The notes under the pieces: model-generated | Databases searched by the model: none | What the model was told of the DNA's origin: nothing | The model's input: the letters and a program-made list of their open reading frames with translations, nothing else | Part shown: one piece after another, positions 7,933 through 16,373 of the stretch | Layout of the letters: every line of letters starts with the position of its first letter | Position numbering within the stretch: position 1 is the stretch's first letter | Origin: an uncultured Eubacteriales bacterium | Lineage (GTDB): Bacteria; Bacillota; Clostridia; Lachnospirales; Lachnospiraceae | DNA length: 59,297 bases | Reading direction: 5' to 3' | Assembly (NCBI GenBank): GCA_900549105.1 | Contig: URND01000005.1 | Span: 1-59,297, forward strand | Made by a program: the position numbers and the translations under genes

Positions 7933-8135
7933 CACCAGAAGAAAAAGCCCTGTTACAGGCAAAACACCGGCTGGAAGCTGCACAGGCAAGAGACCGGAGA
8001 AAAGAGCGGAATGCAAGGACCAGGAGGCTGATCCTGGAAGGTGCGGAACTGGAATATGTTGTTCCGGAAGTCAGGGAAATGAGCCGGGAAGAACTCCGTC
8101 ATTTTCTCAGCTTTCATCTTCAGAAGCATGATTAA
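7911..8135 (+). CDS. small DUF3847-type mobilization-associated protein
   Basis: A 74-residue, highly charged, helical protein. The start ATG at 7911 has AAAGGGGG 8 bases upstream. An in-frame GTG at 7902 overlaps that site and is less likely. The sequence (EKALLQAKHRLEAAQARDRR, then ELRHFLSFHL near the end) matches the pattern of short proteins that are nearly always encoded just before MobA/MobL relaxases in Firmicutes mobile elements. Its role is unknown, and an accessory function at oriT is a reasonable guess. The presumed oriT begins about 20 bases after its stop. Confidence 0.75.
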   Translation: MADKKTMTPEEKALLQAKHRLEAAQARDRRKERNARTRRLILEGAELEYVVPEVREMSREELRHFLSFHLQKHD

Positions 8136-8417
8136 GCATCTTTGTACGTATTCCAATCCCGAAGGGCGCACTTACTCACCACCCCGAAGGGGCGGTGGTA
8201 TCCCCTTACGGGGCTCGTACGCTCTGCCGAGGGCCAGTCGTTTCCGTAAACGTCATCGACTGTACAGCCTGCCTTTTCTGTCCCTGCTGTCCAGAACACC
8301 GCACCTGCTGATCATCCGTTGCAGTCGTGGATATTCCACGGCAGGCTGTCTGCAAAACCTGTCACCGGCAGCTTTTCGCAGTTGTTCGTGCCTCATGATT
8401 CTGCACCAAAAGGAGGA
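8136..8417 (+). other. presumed origin of transfer (oriT) upstream of the relaxase
   Basis: A 282-base non-coding stretch between the small DUF3847-type gene and the relaxase. It holds closely packed inverted repeats: a CCACC / GGTGG stem at 8179-8198 with a C/G-rich core, CCCC-TTAC-GGGG at 8202-8213, and a short GACTG...CAGTC-like pair further on. They are preceded by GGGCGCACTTACTCACC, whose GCGCACTTA part resembles nick regions next to MobA/MobL genes. The position, directly 5' of the relaxase gene, is where this family nicks. The exact nick site cannot be fixed from sequence. Confidence 0.55.
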
Positions 8418-10124
8418 ATGCTTATCGCTATTTACCATTTAGAAGCCAAGATCATCAGCCGTGGAACGGGGCGTTCTGTTGTAGCCGCAGCAGCCTATGC
8501 TTCCTGTTCACGGCTTTACAACGACTATGACGGTATCACCCACGACTACACCCGAAAACGGGGCTGTCAGTACAGTGAAATCTTTTTATCCGATACCGCA
8601 CCTGTCCACTGGAAAGACCGTCAGACTTTGTGGGAAGCTGTGGAAACCGTTGAAAAAGCCAAGAACAGCCGTCTGGCAAGAGAACTGATTGTTGCCCTTC
8701 CTATAGAATTGGAATTGTCTGACTGGAAACAGATACTCCGGCAATTCATTCAGGAACAATGTACTTCCAAAGGAATGTGTGCTGATGTCAGTATCCATGA
8801 CACAGACGGTCACAATCCTCATGCTCATATCCTTCTGACTGTCAGACCATTGGATCAGGCCGGACACTGGCAGGCAAAAACACAGAAAGAATATCTCTGC
8901 CGCCGTGATTCCGACGAACAGGCTTTTACGGCAGAAGAATTTCTCATCGCAAAACAGGATGGATGGGAAAAACAATATCCCTATCAATCAGGGAAGAAAA
9001 AGGTCTATTTAACGCCCTCTGAGGCTCAAAATCATCCAGACTATATCAGAACATCGAAATCCCCGAAAAGCACCCGATACGGACGTCAGAACCCCATTTC
9101 CGAAGTATGGAACAGCGAGGAACAGCTTTTGTGCTGGAGAAAGGGCTGGGAAGATGCGGTAAACCTTTCCCTGCAGCAGCATCAGCTTTCAGCCCGCATT
9201 GATTGCAGAAGCAACGCAGACCGTGGGCTGGAAGAACAGCCCACCATTCACGAAGGTTATCATGCCCGTAATCTGGAAGCAATGGGAATCCCATCTACAC
9301 TCTGTGCTTTAAACCGTCAGATCAAAGAAGACAACCGTCTGCTGAAAGAATTAAAAGTACAGATCCAGAAACTTACGAAAGCCCTGAAAGAAAGTATTCC
9401 TGCCATTGCATCAGCACTGGAATCCCTGAGAAGCCGTCTGATAACACTCCAATATCATGTTCTCCATGATACCTCACAGCAACGTGCAATATCAGAGGTA
9501 TTAGATAAAGCCATCACGCTTGTGAAAGAATATAAATCTGTTCAGAAAAAGATAACTGGAAAAATTTCAGAGAAAAAAGCTTTACAAGCAGAAAAAAAGA
9601 TCTGCAGTCCTCTGAAGTTTTTACAAATCCGGCAGTTTAATCAGAAGATTGCTGCTCTTACGGAAGAAATCGAAGAGCTAAAAAGCCGGAAAGCGTATCT
9701 GTTCTCCTGTTTAAATTGTCACAATGATTCTGATATGAAAGCAATTCAACAAAAGATAGAAAAAATGCAGGACACACAAAAACGTTTGAAAGATCAGTTA
9801 GTTTCTCTGAATGAGCAAAAAGAAACGGGTACTCTGAATTTTCTGGAAATAAAAGAAAAGATCTCTCCGGAAGATGTGGATGCTGTACTAGAAGAACGTG
9901 AAAAACTAAGACCGGAAAAAATGCAGGAAGTAAGAGAGCACTTAGAGGGAACCTTTCAGTCAGCTTTCAGAAATGATATGCTACAAAAGGCAGAAAAAAT
10001 CATCAATTCTGAATTACAGGAAACCGAGTCCTTACACTCTATCCTGCATAGACTTCATCAAAAAGAAACTGCCTTAAAGAGACAGTCACGGACTCCGAAA
10101 TACCATAAAGACCAGGAAAGATAA
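8418..10124 (+). CDS. MobA/MobL-family relaxase
   Basis: A 568-residue relaxase that nicks oriT and leads the strand during conjugative mobilization. The N-terminal catalytic domain has AIYHLEAKIISRGTGRSVVA, then AAYASCSRL, and the histidine triad HNPHAH (His132, His135, His137). The C-terminal half (about residues 310-560) is long coiled coil. The ATG at 8418 lies only one base after AGGAGG, closer than normal. Upstream in-frame codons remain open to 8319, so either initiation is inefficient or the true start differs by a few codons. It depends on a conjugation apparatus from elsewhere, as no type IV secretion genes are in the window. Confidence 0.9.
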   Translation: MLIAIYHLEAKIISRGTGRSVVAAAAYASCSRLYNDYDGITHDYTRKRGCQYSEIFLSDTAPVHWKDRQTLWEAVETVEKAKNSRLARELIVALPIELELSDWKQILRQFIQEQCTSKGMCADVSIHDTDGHNPHAHILLTVRPLDQAGHWQAKTQKEYLCRRDSDEQAFTAEEFLIAKQDGWEKQYPYQSGKKKVYLTPSEAQNHPDYIRTSKSPKSTRYGRQNPISEVWNSEEQLLCWRKGWEDAVNLSLQQHQLSARIDCRSNADRGLEEQPTIHEGYHARNLEAMGIPSTLCALNRQIKEDNRLLKELKVQIQKLTKALKESIPAIASALESLRSRLITLQYHVLHDTSQQRAISEVLDKAITLVKEYKSVQKKITGKISEKKALQAEKKICSPLKFLQIRQFNQKIAALTEEIEELKSRKAYLFSCLNCHNDSDMKAIQQKIEKMQDTQKRLKDQLVSLNEQKETGTLNFLEIKEKISPEDVDAVLEEREKLRPEKMQEVREHLEGTFQSAFRNDMLQKAEKIINSELQETESLHSILHRLHQKETALKRQSRTPKYHKDQER

Positions 10125-10155
10125 TGCATCTCCCAGCAATATCGCTTACAAAAAA

Positions 10156-10187
10156 AACAACTCAGATTTCGTATCTGGGTTGTTTTT
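10156..10187 (+). terminator. terminator after the relaxase gene
   Basis: AACAACTCAGAT pairs with ATCTGGGTTGTT around the loop TTCGT and is followed by TTT. It lies about 30 bases past the relaxase stop and also touches the end of the converging XRE gene. Confidence 0.75.
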
Positions 10188-10416
10188 ACTTCTCACTTTT
10201 CTTTCTGGGATAAGGACGTTTCTCATCCGTTAATTCCAACAGATAATCAATACTGGTCTTATGAAATTCCGCTAATTTGATCAACACCGATGTTGGAATA
10301 TCCACATCGCCACATTCATAGTTGCTGTATATACGCTGACTGCAATTCAATATCTCACCCATTTGTTTCTGAGTAAGATCAACATCTTCTCTTAAATTTC
10401 TGATTCTTCGATACAT
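10186..10416 (-). CDS. XRE-family helix-turn-helix repressor
   Basis: A 76-residue Cro/CI-type DNA-binding protein made almost entirely of the HTH domain: RNLREDVDLTQKQMGEIL, then QRIYSNYECGDVDIPTSVLIKLAEF, then SIDYLLELTDEK. The ATG at 10416 is preferred. An in-frame GTG at 10425 lies inside the GAGGTGG ribosome-binding site. It is divergent from the small membrane protein gene at 10511. The two inverted repeats between them are the natural operator, so it probably represses itself and its neighbour. Confidence 0.85.
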   Translation of the reverse strand: MYRRIRNLREDVDLTQKQMGEILNCSQRIYSNYECGDVDIPTSVLIKLAEFHKTSIDYLLELTDEKRPYPRKKSEK

Positions 10417-10445
10417 AGCTTCCACCTCGTATCCTCATCATACAT

Positions 10446-10487
10446 TAGCGGAATATTCGCTGTTGAATTTTAGCGAATAATTCGCTA
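10446..10487. promoter_or_regulatory. twin palindromic operators between the XRE gene and the membrane protein gene
   Basis: Two near-identical palindromes, TAGCGGAATATTCGCT (10446-10461) and TAGCGAATAATTCGCTA (10471-10487), are centred about 25 bases apart. The shared half-site is AGCGAA/TTCGCT. Their location in the divergent promoter region of an XRE repressor gene makes them its likely binding sites. Confidence 0.7.
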
Positions 10488-10510
10488 GAATCATTATTAC
10501 AAGGAGTGAG

Positions 10511-10792
10511 ATGATTATGTATAAAAAACTCAAAAACCTATTATCTGCACTGGGCTATATCGGATTTTTCTGCGGATATTTCTATATCCTGTTTTTCAAT
10601 TTGGTAGGTGGATTTTCAATGAACGGCATGGAAACCCGATGGGACGCTTTAAAAATACTATTGCTGTCATTCATTATAGCTGCCGGATTTCCCGGAATAA
10701 TCTGTTATCAGCATCACCGGATTTACAAACTGGAAGAAGAGCTTGATGATCTCTATGATAGTTCTCAAAAAAAGCAAACCCAAAAAGAATAA
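10511..10792 (+). CDS. small two-helix membrane protein
   Basis: A 93-residue protein with two membrane helices (about residues 12-33 and 47-65), a short loop between them and a charged C-terminal tail (KLEEELDDLYDSSQKK). AAGGAG at 10501-10506 precedes two possible starts, ATG at 10511 and ATG at 10517. The second has the better spacing. It is divergent from, and probably controlled by, the XRE repressor. No family recognised. Gene pairs of this kind on mobile elements can be toxin-antitoxin-like or entry-exclusion modules, but nothing in the sequence proves either. Confidence 0.6.
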   Translation: MIMYKKLKNLLSALGYIGFFCGYFYILFFNLVGGFSMNGMETRWDALKILLLSFIIAAGFPGIICYQHHRIYKLEEELDDLYDSSQKKQTQKE

Positions 10793-10807
10793 GATACCCA
10801 TATAAGT

Positions 10808-10841
10808 GAAGCGATCAAGATACACAATTCCTGATCGCTTC
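10808..10841. terminator. hairpin between convergent genes
   Basis: GAAGCGATCA pairs with TGATCGCTTC around a 14-base loop, between the end of the small membrane protein gene and the end of rlmD. The T tract is weak on both strands, so termination is probable but not strong. Confidence 0.5.
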
Positions 10842-10861
10842 TGTTACTTCGCAAATATTTT

Positions 10862-12508
10862 TTATGAAATCATCTGAAAATATTCTAATGCTTCCCGGAT
10901 AGCTTTTTCTTTTTCCGGTGGACATTGCGGAACTCTCGAATTTTCTGATTTTGGAAGATTGTAATTGATTCCGACTTCTATTCCGCACTTTCTTTTAATC
11001 TGCGAAATGTACAGATTAGACACTTTCAGCTGATATTTTTCTTTTACATATTCCTTGATTTCTTCGTAAGTAGCCTTGGTTTCTGCAGAGGTTGCATCCA
11101 ATTCATCCAAATCCAAATCGATCTCTATGGTGTCATCTGGTTTTAGTTGGGACAAAAGAACAACCGTCTCCACATGTACAGAGTGGGAAAACATGTCTAC
11201 GCACCGCACTTTTTCAACTTTATATCCATTTTCTTCGAGGAAATGCAAATCTCTGGCCAATGTGGCCGGGTCACAGCTTACATAAACAATGCGTTTCGGC
11301 GCCATCTGCACCATACACCGGAGGAGTTTCTCGTCGCAGCCCTTTCTTGGCGGGTCCACAACAATGACATCTGCATAAACACCATATTTTTCATATTGTT
11401 CGGGCAGTACTTCTTCCGCCTTCCCCACGAAAAATTCTGCATTTTTAATATGATTCAGCAAAGCATTTTTTCTGGCATCCTCAATCGCCTGGGGCACAAT
11501 CTCCACACCATATACTTTTTTAGCGCATTGAGCCAAAAACAATGAAATAGTTCCTATACCGCAATATAAATCCCACACTGTCTCCTCACCGGTCAGCCCG
11601 GCATATTCAAGTGCTGTCCGATATAACTTCTGGGTCTGCACCGGATTAACCTGAAAGAAGGAAAGGGGCGAAATCTGATAGGCGACATCCCCAATTTTAT
11701 CTGTTATGTAAGGTTTGCCCCACAAACATTTCACAGTGTTTCCCAAAATAACATTGGACTTCTCCTGATTGATATTCAAGCAAATACTGGTCATTCCCGG
11801 CACATTTTTAAGCGCATTGACAAATTCATCCGCCGCCGGAATTCTTTTTCCGTTAATCACCAGGCAAACCATAATCTCCCCGGTATATTTGCCAATACGG
11901 GTAAATATATGGCGCACTAAACCCGTATGATTTACTTCGTTATATGGCGGCACTTTATAATCTTTCATCCACTTTTTCACAATATTCATCAACTGACGGT
12001 TCATCGGATGCTGAATAAAACATTCATCCACCGGGACAATCGAATGGGTTCTTCCTGCATAAAATCCGGCAACGATATCCCCCTCTTTATTCTGCCCCAC
12101 AGGAAACTGGGCCTTATTCCGATAATACCAGGGCTCTTCCATGCCAATGATTGGCTCCATCCCGTACTCGCCGATTTTTCCTACACGTTCTAAAAGCTCC
12201 CGGACTTTATTTTCTTTATAAATCAACTGATTTTCATAAGCCAAAGGCTGAATCTGACAACCGCCGCAGGCTCTGGCCTGAGGGCACCGGGCTTCTGTCC
12301 GATAGGGCGAAGGTTTCAAAATTTCCATCAATCGGCCATAACCATAGGACTTTTTCATTTTTATAATCTTTGCCTGAACTGTATCGCCAATCAAAGCATC
12401 CTTCACAAATAATGTAAACCCATCCACCTTGCCAATCCCTTCACCGCTGCTGCCCAAATCGGTGATGGAAAGTGTCACAAGATCATTTTTCTTTAAACTT
12501 TCCTTCAT
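10862..12508 (-). CDS. rlmD: 23S rRNA (uracil-1939-C5) methyltransferase, with extra C-terminal tail
   Basis: A SAM-dependent RNA methyltransferase of the TrmA/RlmD family. It has an N-terminal TRAM domain (residues about 1-60), an iron-sulfur ligand motif CPQARACGGCQ (C-x5-C-x2-C), the SAM site DLYCGIGTISLFLA, DPPRKGC, and the catalytic VSCDPATLARDL. E. coli RlmD ends right after the motif seen here as HVETVVLLS (about residue 453). This protein continues for ~95 residues (TKATYEEIKEYVKEKYQ..., KRKCGI, ending YFQMIS). That tail is probably contributed by the mobile element that abuts the gene. It lies 30 bases after yhaM in one transcription unit. RlmD and TrmA-type paralogues are hard to separate by motif alone. 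Confidence 0.85.
   Translation of the reverse strand: MKESLKKNDLVTLSITDLGSSGEGIGKVDGFTLFVKDALIGDTVQAKIIKMKKSYGYGRLMEILKPSPYRTEARCPQARACGGCQIQPLAYENQLIYKENKVRELLERVGKIGEYGMEPIIGMEEPWYYRNKAQFPVGQNKEGDIVAGFYAGRTHSIVPVDECFIQHPMNRQLMNIVKKWMKDYKVPPYNEVNHTGLVRHIFTRIGKYTGEIMVCLVINGKRIPAADEFVNALKNVPGMTSICLNINQEKSNVILGNTVKCLWGKPYITDKIGDVAYQISPLSFFQVNPVQTQKLYRTALEYAGLTGEETVWDLYCGIGTISLFLAQCAKKVYGVEIVPQAIEDARKNALLNHIKNAEFFVGKAEEVLPEQYEKYGVYADVIVVDPPRKGCDEKLLRCMVQMAPKRIVYVSCDPATLARDLHFLEENGYKVEKVRCVDMFSHSVHVETVVLLSQLKPDDTIEIDLDLDELDATSAETKATYEEIKEYVKEKYQLKVSNLYISQIKRKCGIEVGINYNLPKSENSRVPQCPPEKEKAIREALEYFQMIS
11150..11175 (-). other. probable attachment-site junction in rlmD
   Basis: These bases encode HVETVVLLS, the conserved end of the normal RlmD fold. 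Several streptococcal elements are known to integrate in the rum (rlmD) gene. The foreign-looking C-terminal tail begins here, and plasmid-type genes follow immediately downstream. The core sequence and the other end of the element are not visible. Confidence 0.45.
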
Positions 12509-12538
12509 CTTACTAAACCGCCTTTATTCATATCTCTT

Positions 12539-13480
12539 TTATTTCGAGGTTTTCCGTAAATTCGATTCAAAGAGACGGTTATATCCCATCCACTCTGTTG
12601 TATCTGCTGCCCCTGCAAAAATTTCTGTCATCGTCTCCATTTTCGCATCCGTATTATCCGCCAGGTTTAATGCCAAAGCCTCAACCAGCGCCGGTTTCTT
12701 CGGCGAACCATATTCCAATTCTCCGTGATGGGCCAAAATACAATGCTTTAATTCATTGGCAAGAACCTTTGGAAAATTCGGAATATCCCGAATCCTGTCA
12801 TGAATCATTTCTGTTCCCACCACAATGTGTCCGAGGAGCTGACCTTCATCCGTATAATCATTAGCCGGGAAAAGCGAAAGCTCCGTTGTCTTTCCAATAT
12901 CATGACACATGGCCGCGGTGAGCAATAAATCCCTGTTCAAAATCGAATAACGCCTGCAGTAAAAATCACACAGTTTTGTCACACTCAGCGTATGCTCCAG
13001 CAGCCCGCCGACAAAGCCATGATGCACACTTTTCGCCGCCGAATGTTCTTTAAAGCTTTTGATAAAAGCTGCATCCTTCACAAAAAAGCTCTCCAAAAGC
13101 GCTTTTAAATAAGGATTCTGTATCGTCGTAATATAACCGGTTAATTCCTTCATCATATCATCGATGGAAAACCGACTGGTCGGCAAATAATCCCGCATAT
13201 CGTATTCCTGCTCTTGAGTCCGGCGCACCCGCCTCACATTCACCTGCAAAGCCCCCTGAAAGCTGGTCACCATACCGTCCACCTTGATAAAATCCATAGA
13301 TTCAAAATGTTCGATACCATTATTCAAATCCCATACTTTCGCATCCACCGTACCGGTCTTATCCTGAAGAAGCAGAGAATAATAACTTTTTCCTGCCTTT
13401 GTTTTTAAATTCTGTTTGTTTTTACATAAATAAATGCCGGAGATATTATCTCCCTCCCGCAATTCACAAATAAATCTCAT
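12539..13480 (-). CDS. yhaM: 3'-5' exoribonuclease YhaM family
   Basis: A 313-residue protein with an N-terminal OB-fold nucleic-acid-binding domain (residues 1-95: IYLCKNKQNLKTKAGKSYYS, then KVDGMVTSFQGALQ) followed by an HD phosphohydrolase domain. The metal ligands of the HD domain are visible in LEHTLSV, MCHDIGKT, LGHIVVG and ILAHHG. Length and layout match YhaM/Cbf1 enzymes, which trim RNA and single-stranded DNA from the 3' end in Firmicutes. It is the first gene of a two-gene minus-strand unit with rlmD. No anomalies seen. Confidence 0.9.
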   Translation of the reverse strand: MRFICELREGDNISGIYLCKNKQNLKTKAGKSYYSLLLQDKTGTVDAKVWDLNNGIEHFESMDFIKVDGMVTSFQGALQVNVRRVRRTQEQEYDMRDYLPTSRFSIDDMMKELTGYITTIQNPYLKALLESFFVKDAAFIKSFKEHSAAKSVHHGFVGGLLEHTLSVTKLCDFYCRRYSILNRDLLLTAAMCHDIGKTTELSLFPANDYTDEGQLLGHIVVGTEMIHDRIRDIPNFPKVLANELKHCILAHHGELEYGSPKKPALVEALALNLADNTDAKMETMTEIFAGAADTTEWMGYNRLFESNLRKTSK

Positions 13481-13560
13481 AGCTTATCTCCATTTCTAAT
13501 CCAGATTGTGTAAATAGTATAGCACATCTGAAAGGTCCAGGATACACCAAATCTCACAAT

Positions 13561-13588
13561 AAAAAAGGAATACCCCAAAAGGTATTCC
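13561..13588 (-). terminator. terminator of the CsbD-like gene
   Basis: GGAATACC pairs with GGTATTCC around a CCAAAA-type loop. On the minus strand it is followed by TTTTTT, about 15 bases after the stop of the CsbD-like gene. Confidence 0.85.
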
Positions 13589-13601
13589 CAAATTATAAAA
13601 T

Positions 13602-13793
13602 CTACTGTATTTTGTCTTTGACCTTCTCAACAACTTCTTCCGCGACATCCTTCACATCCGAAACAACTTCCTTTGTCATCCCGATTGTCCGCTGGATAAT
13701 TCCCTCGGCCTTTACTTTGCGGTCCCCGCTAAAATTTCCGGCCATCATTTTGGTTTTACCTTTTACTTTGTCCGTAAATCCTCTGTTTGACAT
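13602..13793 (-). CDS. CsbD-like stress protein
   Basis: A 63-residue, lysine-rich, helical protein with the CsbD pattern: DKVKGKTKMMAGNFSGDRKVKAEG, written here only in part, followed by an amphipathic helix rich in Val, Glu and Lys (VVSDVKDVAEEVV). AGGAGG lies just before the ATG. CsbD proteins are induced by general stress in many bacteria and their molecular role is unknown. It is monocistronic, divergent from mutS2, and ends at a strong terminator. Confidence 0.8.
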   Translation of the reverse strand: MSNRGFTDKVKGKTKMMAGNFSGDRKVKAEGIIQRTIGMTKEVVSDVKDVAEEVVEKVKDKIQ

Positions 13794-13901
13794 AATAACA
13801 CCTCCTTTGACATTAATATATCCAATATAAAAATAAAAAATCCATTTTCATTTTTCCTGTTATAGGGTACAATGATAAATACAATAGTATGAGGTGTCAC
13901 T

Positions 13902-16277
13902 ATGAATGAAAAAGCATTACGAATATTAGAATACAATAAAATCATAGAAAAATTAATGGATTACGCCACATCCCCGCTGGGCAAAGATATATGTAAAAAA
14001 CTTCTGCCAACGGCCGATTTGGGTGAAATCTGCCAGAGTCAAATGGAAACAAGCGATGCGCTTTCCCGAATTTACGCCAAAGGAAGTTTATCTTTTTCCG
14101 GGCTTCGGGATATTCGGGATTCCCTGCTCCGCTTAAAGGTTGGCTCCAGCCTGTCCGTAACAGAACTGATGCACATTGCTTCTCTTCTGGAAACAGCTTT
14201 GCGCGCAAAATCCTATGGCCGCCGTGAAACAGATGATATGAACACCGATTCCCTGGACGGTTTATTCAACGCCATCGAACCTCTGTCTCCGGTATGCCGG
14301 GAAATCCGGCGCTGCATCCTCTCCGAGGAAGAGATTGCCGATGATGCCAGTCCGGGCTTAAAGCATGTACGCCGTTCCATTAAGCTGACCAATGAGAGGA
14401 TTCACAGCCAGTTAAATGCCATGGTCAATTCATCCTCCGTCAGCTCCATGCTTCAGGATAATCTGGTTACCATGCGCGGCGGAAGATACTGCCTTCCTGT
14501 AAAGGCCGAATACCGCAGTCAGATTCAGGGGATGATTCATGATCAGTCATCTTCCGGCTCCACTTTGTTTATTGAACCGATGGCTGTTGTCAAATTAAAT
14601 AATGATTTGCGGGAACTGGCTGCAAAAGAAAAAGAAGAAATTGAAAAGATTCTTGCCGAATTGAGCAATCAATGCGCCGAATATCAGGAAGAATTATCAA
14701 CCAATATCACCGTTATGGCTCACCTGGATTTTGTATTTGCCAAAGCAAATCTTTCCAGAAGCTACAACGGCTCGGAACCTTTATTCAATGAAAATGGCTA
14801 TATAAATATAAAGAAGGGCCGTCATCCGCTTCTGGATAACAAGAAAGTCGTACCTATTGATATTTCTGTCGGCAAAGATTACCGGCTTCTTATTGTTACC
14901 GGTCCCAATACCGGCGGTAAGACCGTATCATTGAAAACAGTCGGCCTTTTGACATTAATGGGCCAGGCCGGACTGCATATTCCGGCATTTGACCACTCCG
15001 AACTGGCCGTTTATGAAGACGTATTTGCCGACATCGGCGATGAACAGAGTATTGAACAAAGCCTCAGTACATTTTCATCCCATATGACAAATATTGTCTC
15101 TATTATCGATAAGTCGAATTACCGCTCCCTTGTCCTTCTGGATGAACTTTGCGCCGGAACGGACCCTACAGAGGGCGCTGCTCTGGCTATGGCTATCCTG
15201 AAAAATTTCCTGCGCCGGAATGTAACCACCATGGCAACAACTCACTACAGTGAATTGAAGGTCTTTGCCCTTTCCACGGAAGGCGCCTGCAATGCAAGCT
15301 GTGAATTTAATGTGGAAACTTTAAGCCCTACTTACAGGCTTTTAATTGGTATTCCCGGAAAAAGCAACGCCTTTGCCATTTCAAGCAAGCTTGGCCTGCC
15401 GGATTATATGATTGATGAGGCAAAAAAATTCATTGACGCTAATGACCAAAGTTTCGAGGACTTAATTGCCGATTTGGAAACAAGCCGTTCGACCATTGAA
15501 AAAGAACGGCTGGAAATTGAGCAATATAAAACCGAGGTTGCCGGATTAAAACAAAAACTGGAAACCAAACAGGATAATCTGTCCAAACAAAAAGAACGAA
15601 TTCTGCGCGAAGCCAACGAGCAGGCCCGCAAAATTCTCCAGGACGCCAAAGATTATGCGGACCAAACTATTCGGGATATGAATAAGCTGGCCGCCGGAAA
15701 TACCGGAAACATGAAGGAGCTTGAAAAGAAACGTTCCGCCGTCCGAGATAAGCTTTCCAAAACCGATGAACGGCTGGCCCTGAAGAAAGACCAGGCAAGG
15801 AAAAACCGGCCGGAGGATTTTCACCCAGGCGACAGCGTCCGGGTTCTCAGCATGAACATTAAAGGGACCATTACCGGAAAACCAAACAGCAAAGGACAGA
15901 TAGCCGTGCAAATGGGCATTTTAAAATCCATGGTCAGCCTGACCGATTTGGAACTGCTGGATGAAGAAGTTATTAAAGCGCCAACCTTAAAGAAAACCGG
16001 CGCCGGAAAAATCAAAATGGCCAAATCTGCTTCCATCAGCACCAGCTTGAATATTATCGGCAAAACAGTAGATGAGGCGATGCCCGAACTGGATAAATAT
16101 CTGGATGACGCCTATCTGGCCCACTTAAATCAGGTAACCATCATTCATGGCCGCGGCACAGGGAAACTGCGCACTGCCGTTCACAACAAACTGAAAAAAT
16201 GCCGATATGTTAAATCCTACCGTCTCGGCGCCTTTGGTGAAGGTGAAACCGGCGTTACCATCGTCGATTTTAAATAA
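13902..16277 (+). CDS. mutS2: MutS2 ATPase/endonuclease
   Basis: A 791-residue MutS2, the normal length. It has an N-terminal core and clamp region, then the ABC-type ATPase with Walker A GPNTGGKT (residues 334-341), Walker B LVLLDELCAGTDPTEGAAL and the ATTHYSELK signature. A long coiled coil (about 510-620), a KOW-like region and a C-terminal Smr domain follow, with HGRGTGKLR near residue 745. It acts on branched DNA and in ribosome rescue on collided ribosomes, as shown for B. subtilis. The Smr domain has LNIIG where many MutS2 proteins have LDLRG, so nuclease activity may be altered. It is a single gene with its own ribosome-binding site (GAGGTG) and terminator. Confidence 0.95.
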   Translation: MNEKALRILEYNKIIEKLMDYATSPLGKDICKKLLPTADLGEICQSQMETSDALSRIYAKGSLSFSGLRDIRDSLLRLKVGSSLSVTELMHIASLLETALRAKSYGRRETDDMNTDSLDGLFNAIEPLSPVCREIRRCILSEEEIADDASPGLKHVRRSIKLTNERIHSQLNAMVNSSSVSSMLQDNLVTMRGGRYCLPVKAEYRSQIQGMIHDQSSSGSTLFIEPMAVVKLNNDLRELAAKEKEEIEKILAELSNQCAEYQEELSTNITVMAHLDFVFAKANLSRSYNGSEPLFNENGYINIKKGRHPLLDNKKVVPIDISVGKDYRLLIVTGPNTGGKTVSLKTVGLLTLMGQAGLHIPAFDHSELAVYEDVFADIGDEQSIEQSLSTFSSHMTNIVSIIDKSNYRSLVLLDELCAGTDPTEGAALAMAILKNFLRRNVTTMATTHYSELKVFALSTEGACNASCEFNVETLSPTYRLLIGIPGKSNAFAISSKLGLPDYMIDEAKKFIDANDQSFEDLIADLETSRSTIEKERLEIEQYKTEVAGLKQKLETKQDNLSKQKERILREANEQARKILQDAKDYADQTIRDMNKLAAGNTGNMKELEKKRSAVRDKLSKTDERLALKKDQARKNRPEDFHPGDSVRVLSMNIKGTITGKPNSKGQIAVQMGILKSMVSLTDLELLDEEVIKAPTLKKTGAGKIKMAKSASISTSLNIIGKTVDEAMPELDKYLDDAYLAHLNQVTIIHGRGTGKLRTAVHNKLKKCRYVKSYRLGAFGEGETGVTIVDFK

Positions 16278-16280
16278 TGC

Positions 16281-16330
16281 AAAAGAGGCTCTTCCTGAAA
16301 CAAACAAGTTTCGAAGAACCTCTTTTATTT
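16281..16330 (+). terminator. terminator of mutS2
   Basis: AAAAGAGG...GAAAC pairs with GTTTC...CCTCTTTT in an imperfect long stem that ends in a T-rich run directly after the mutS2 stop. Confidence 0.8.
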
Positions 16331-16373
16331 ATCTTTTGTATTCATTTAAATTTTCCTCTTTCGTATTATGCGG

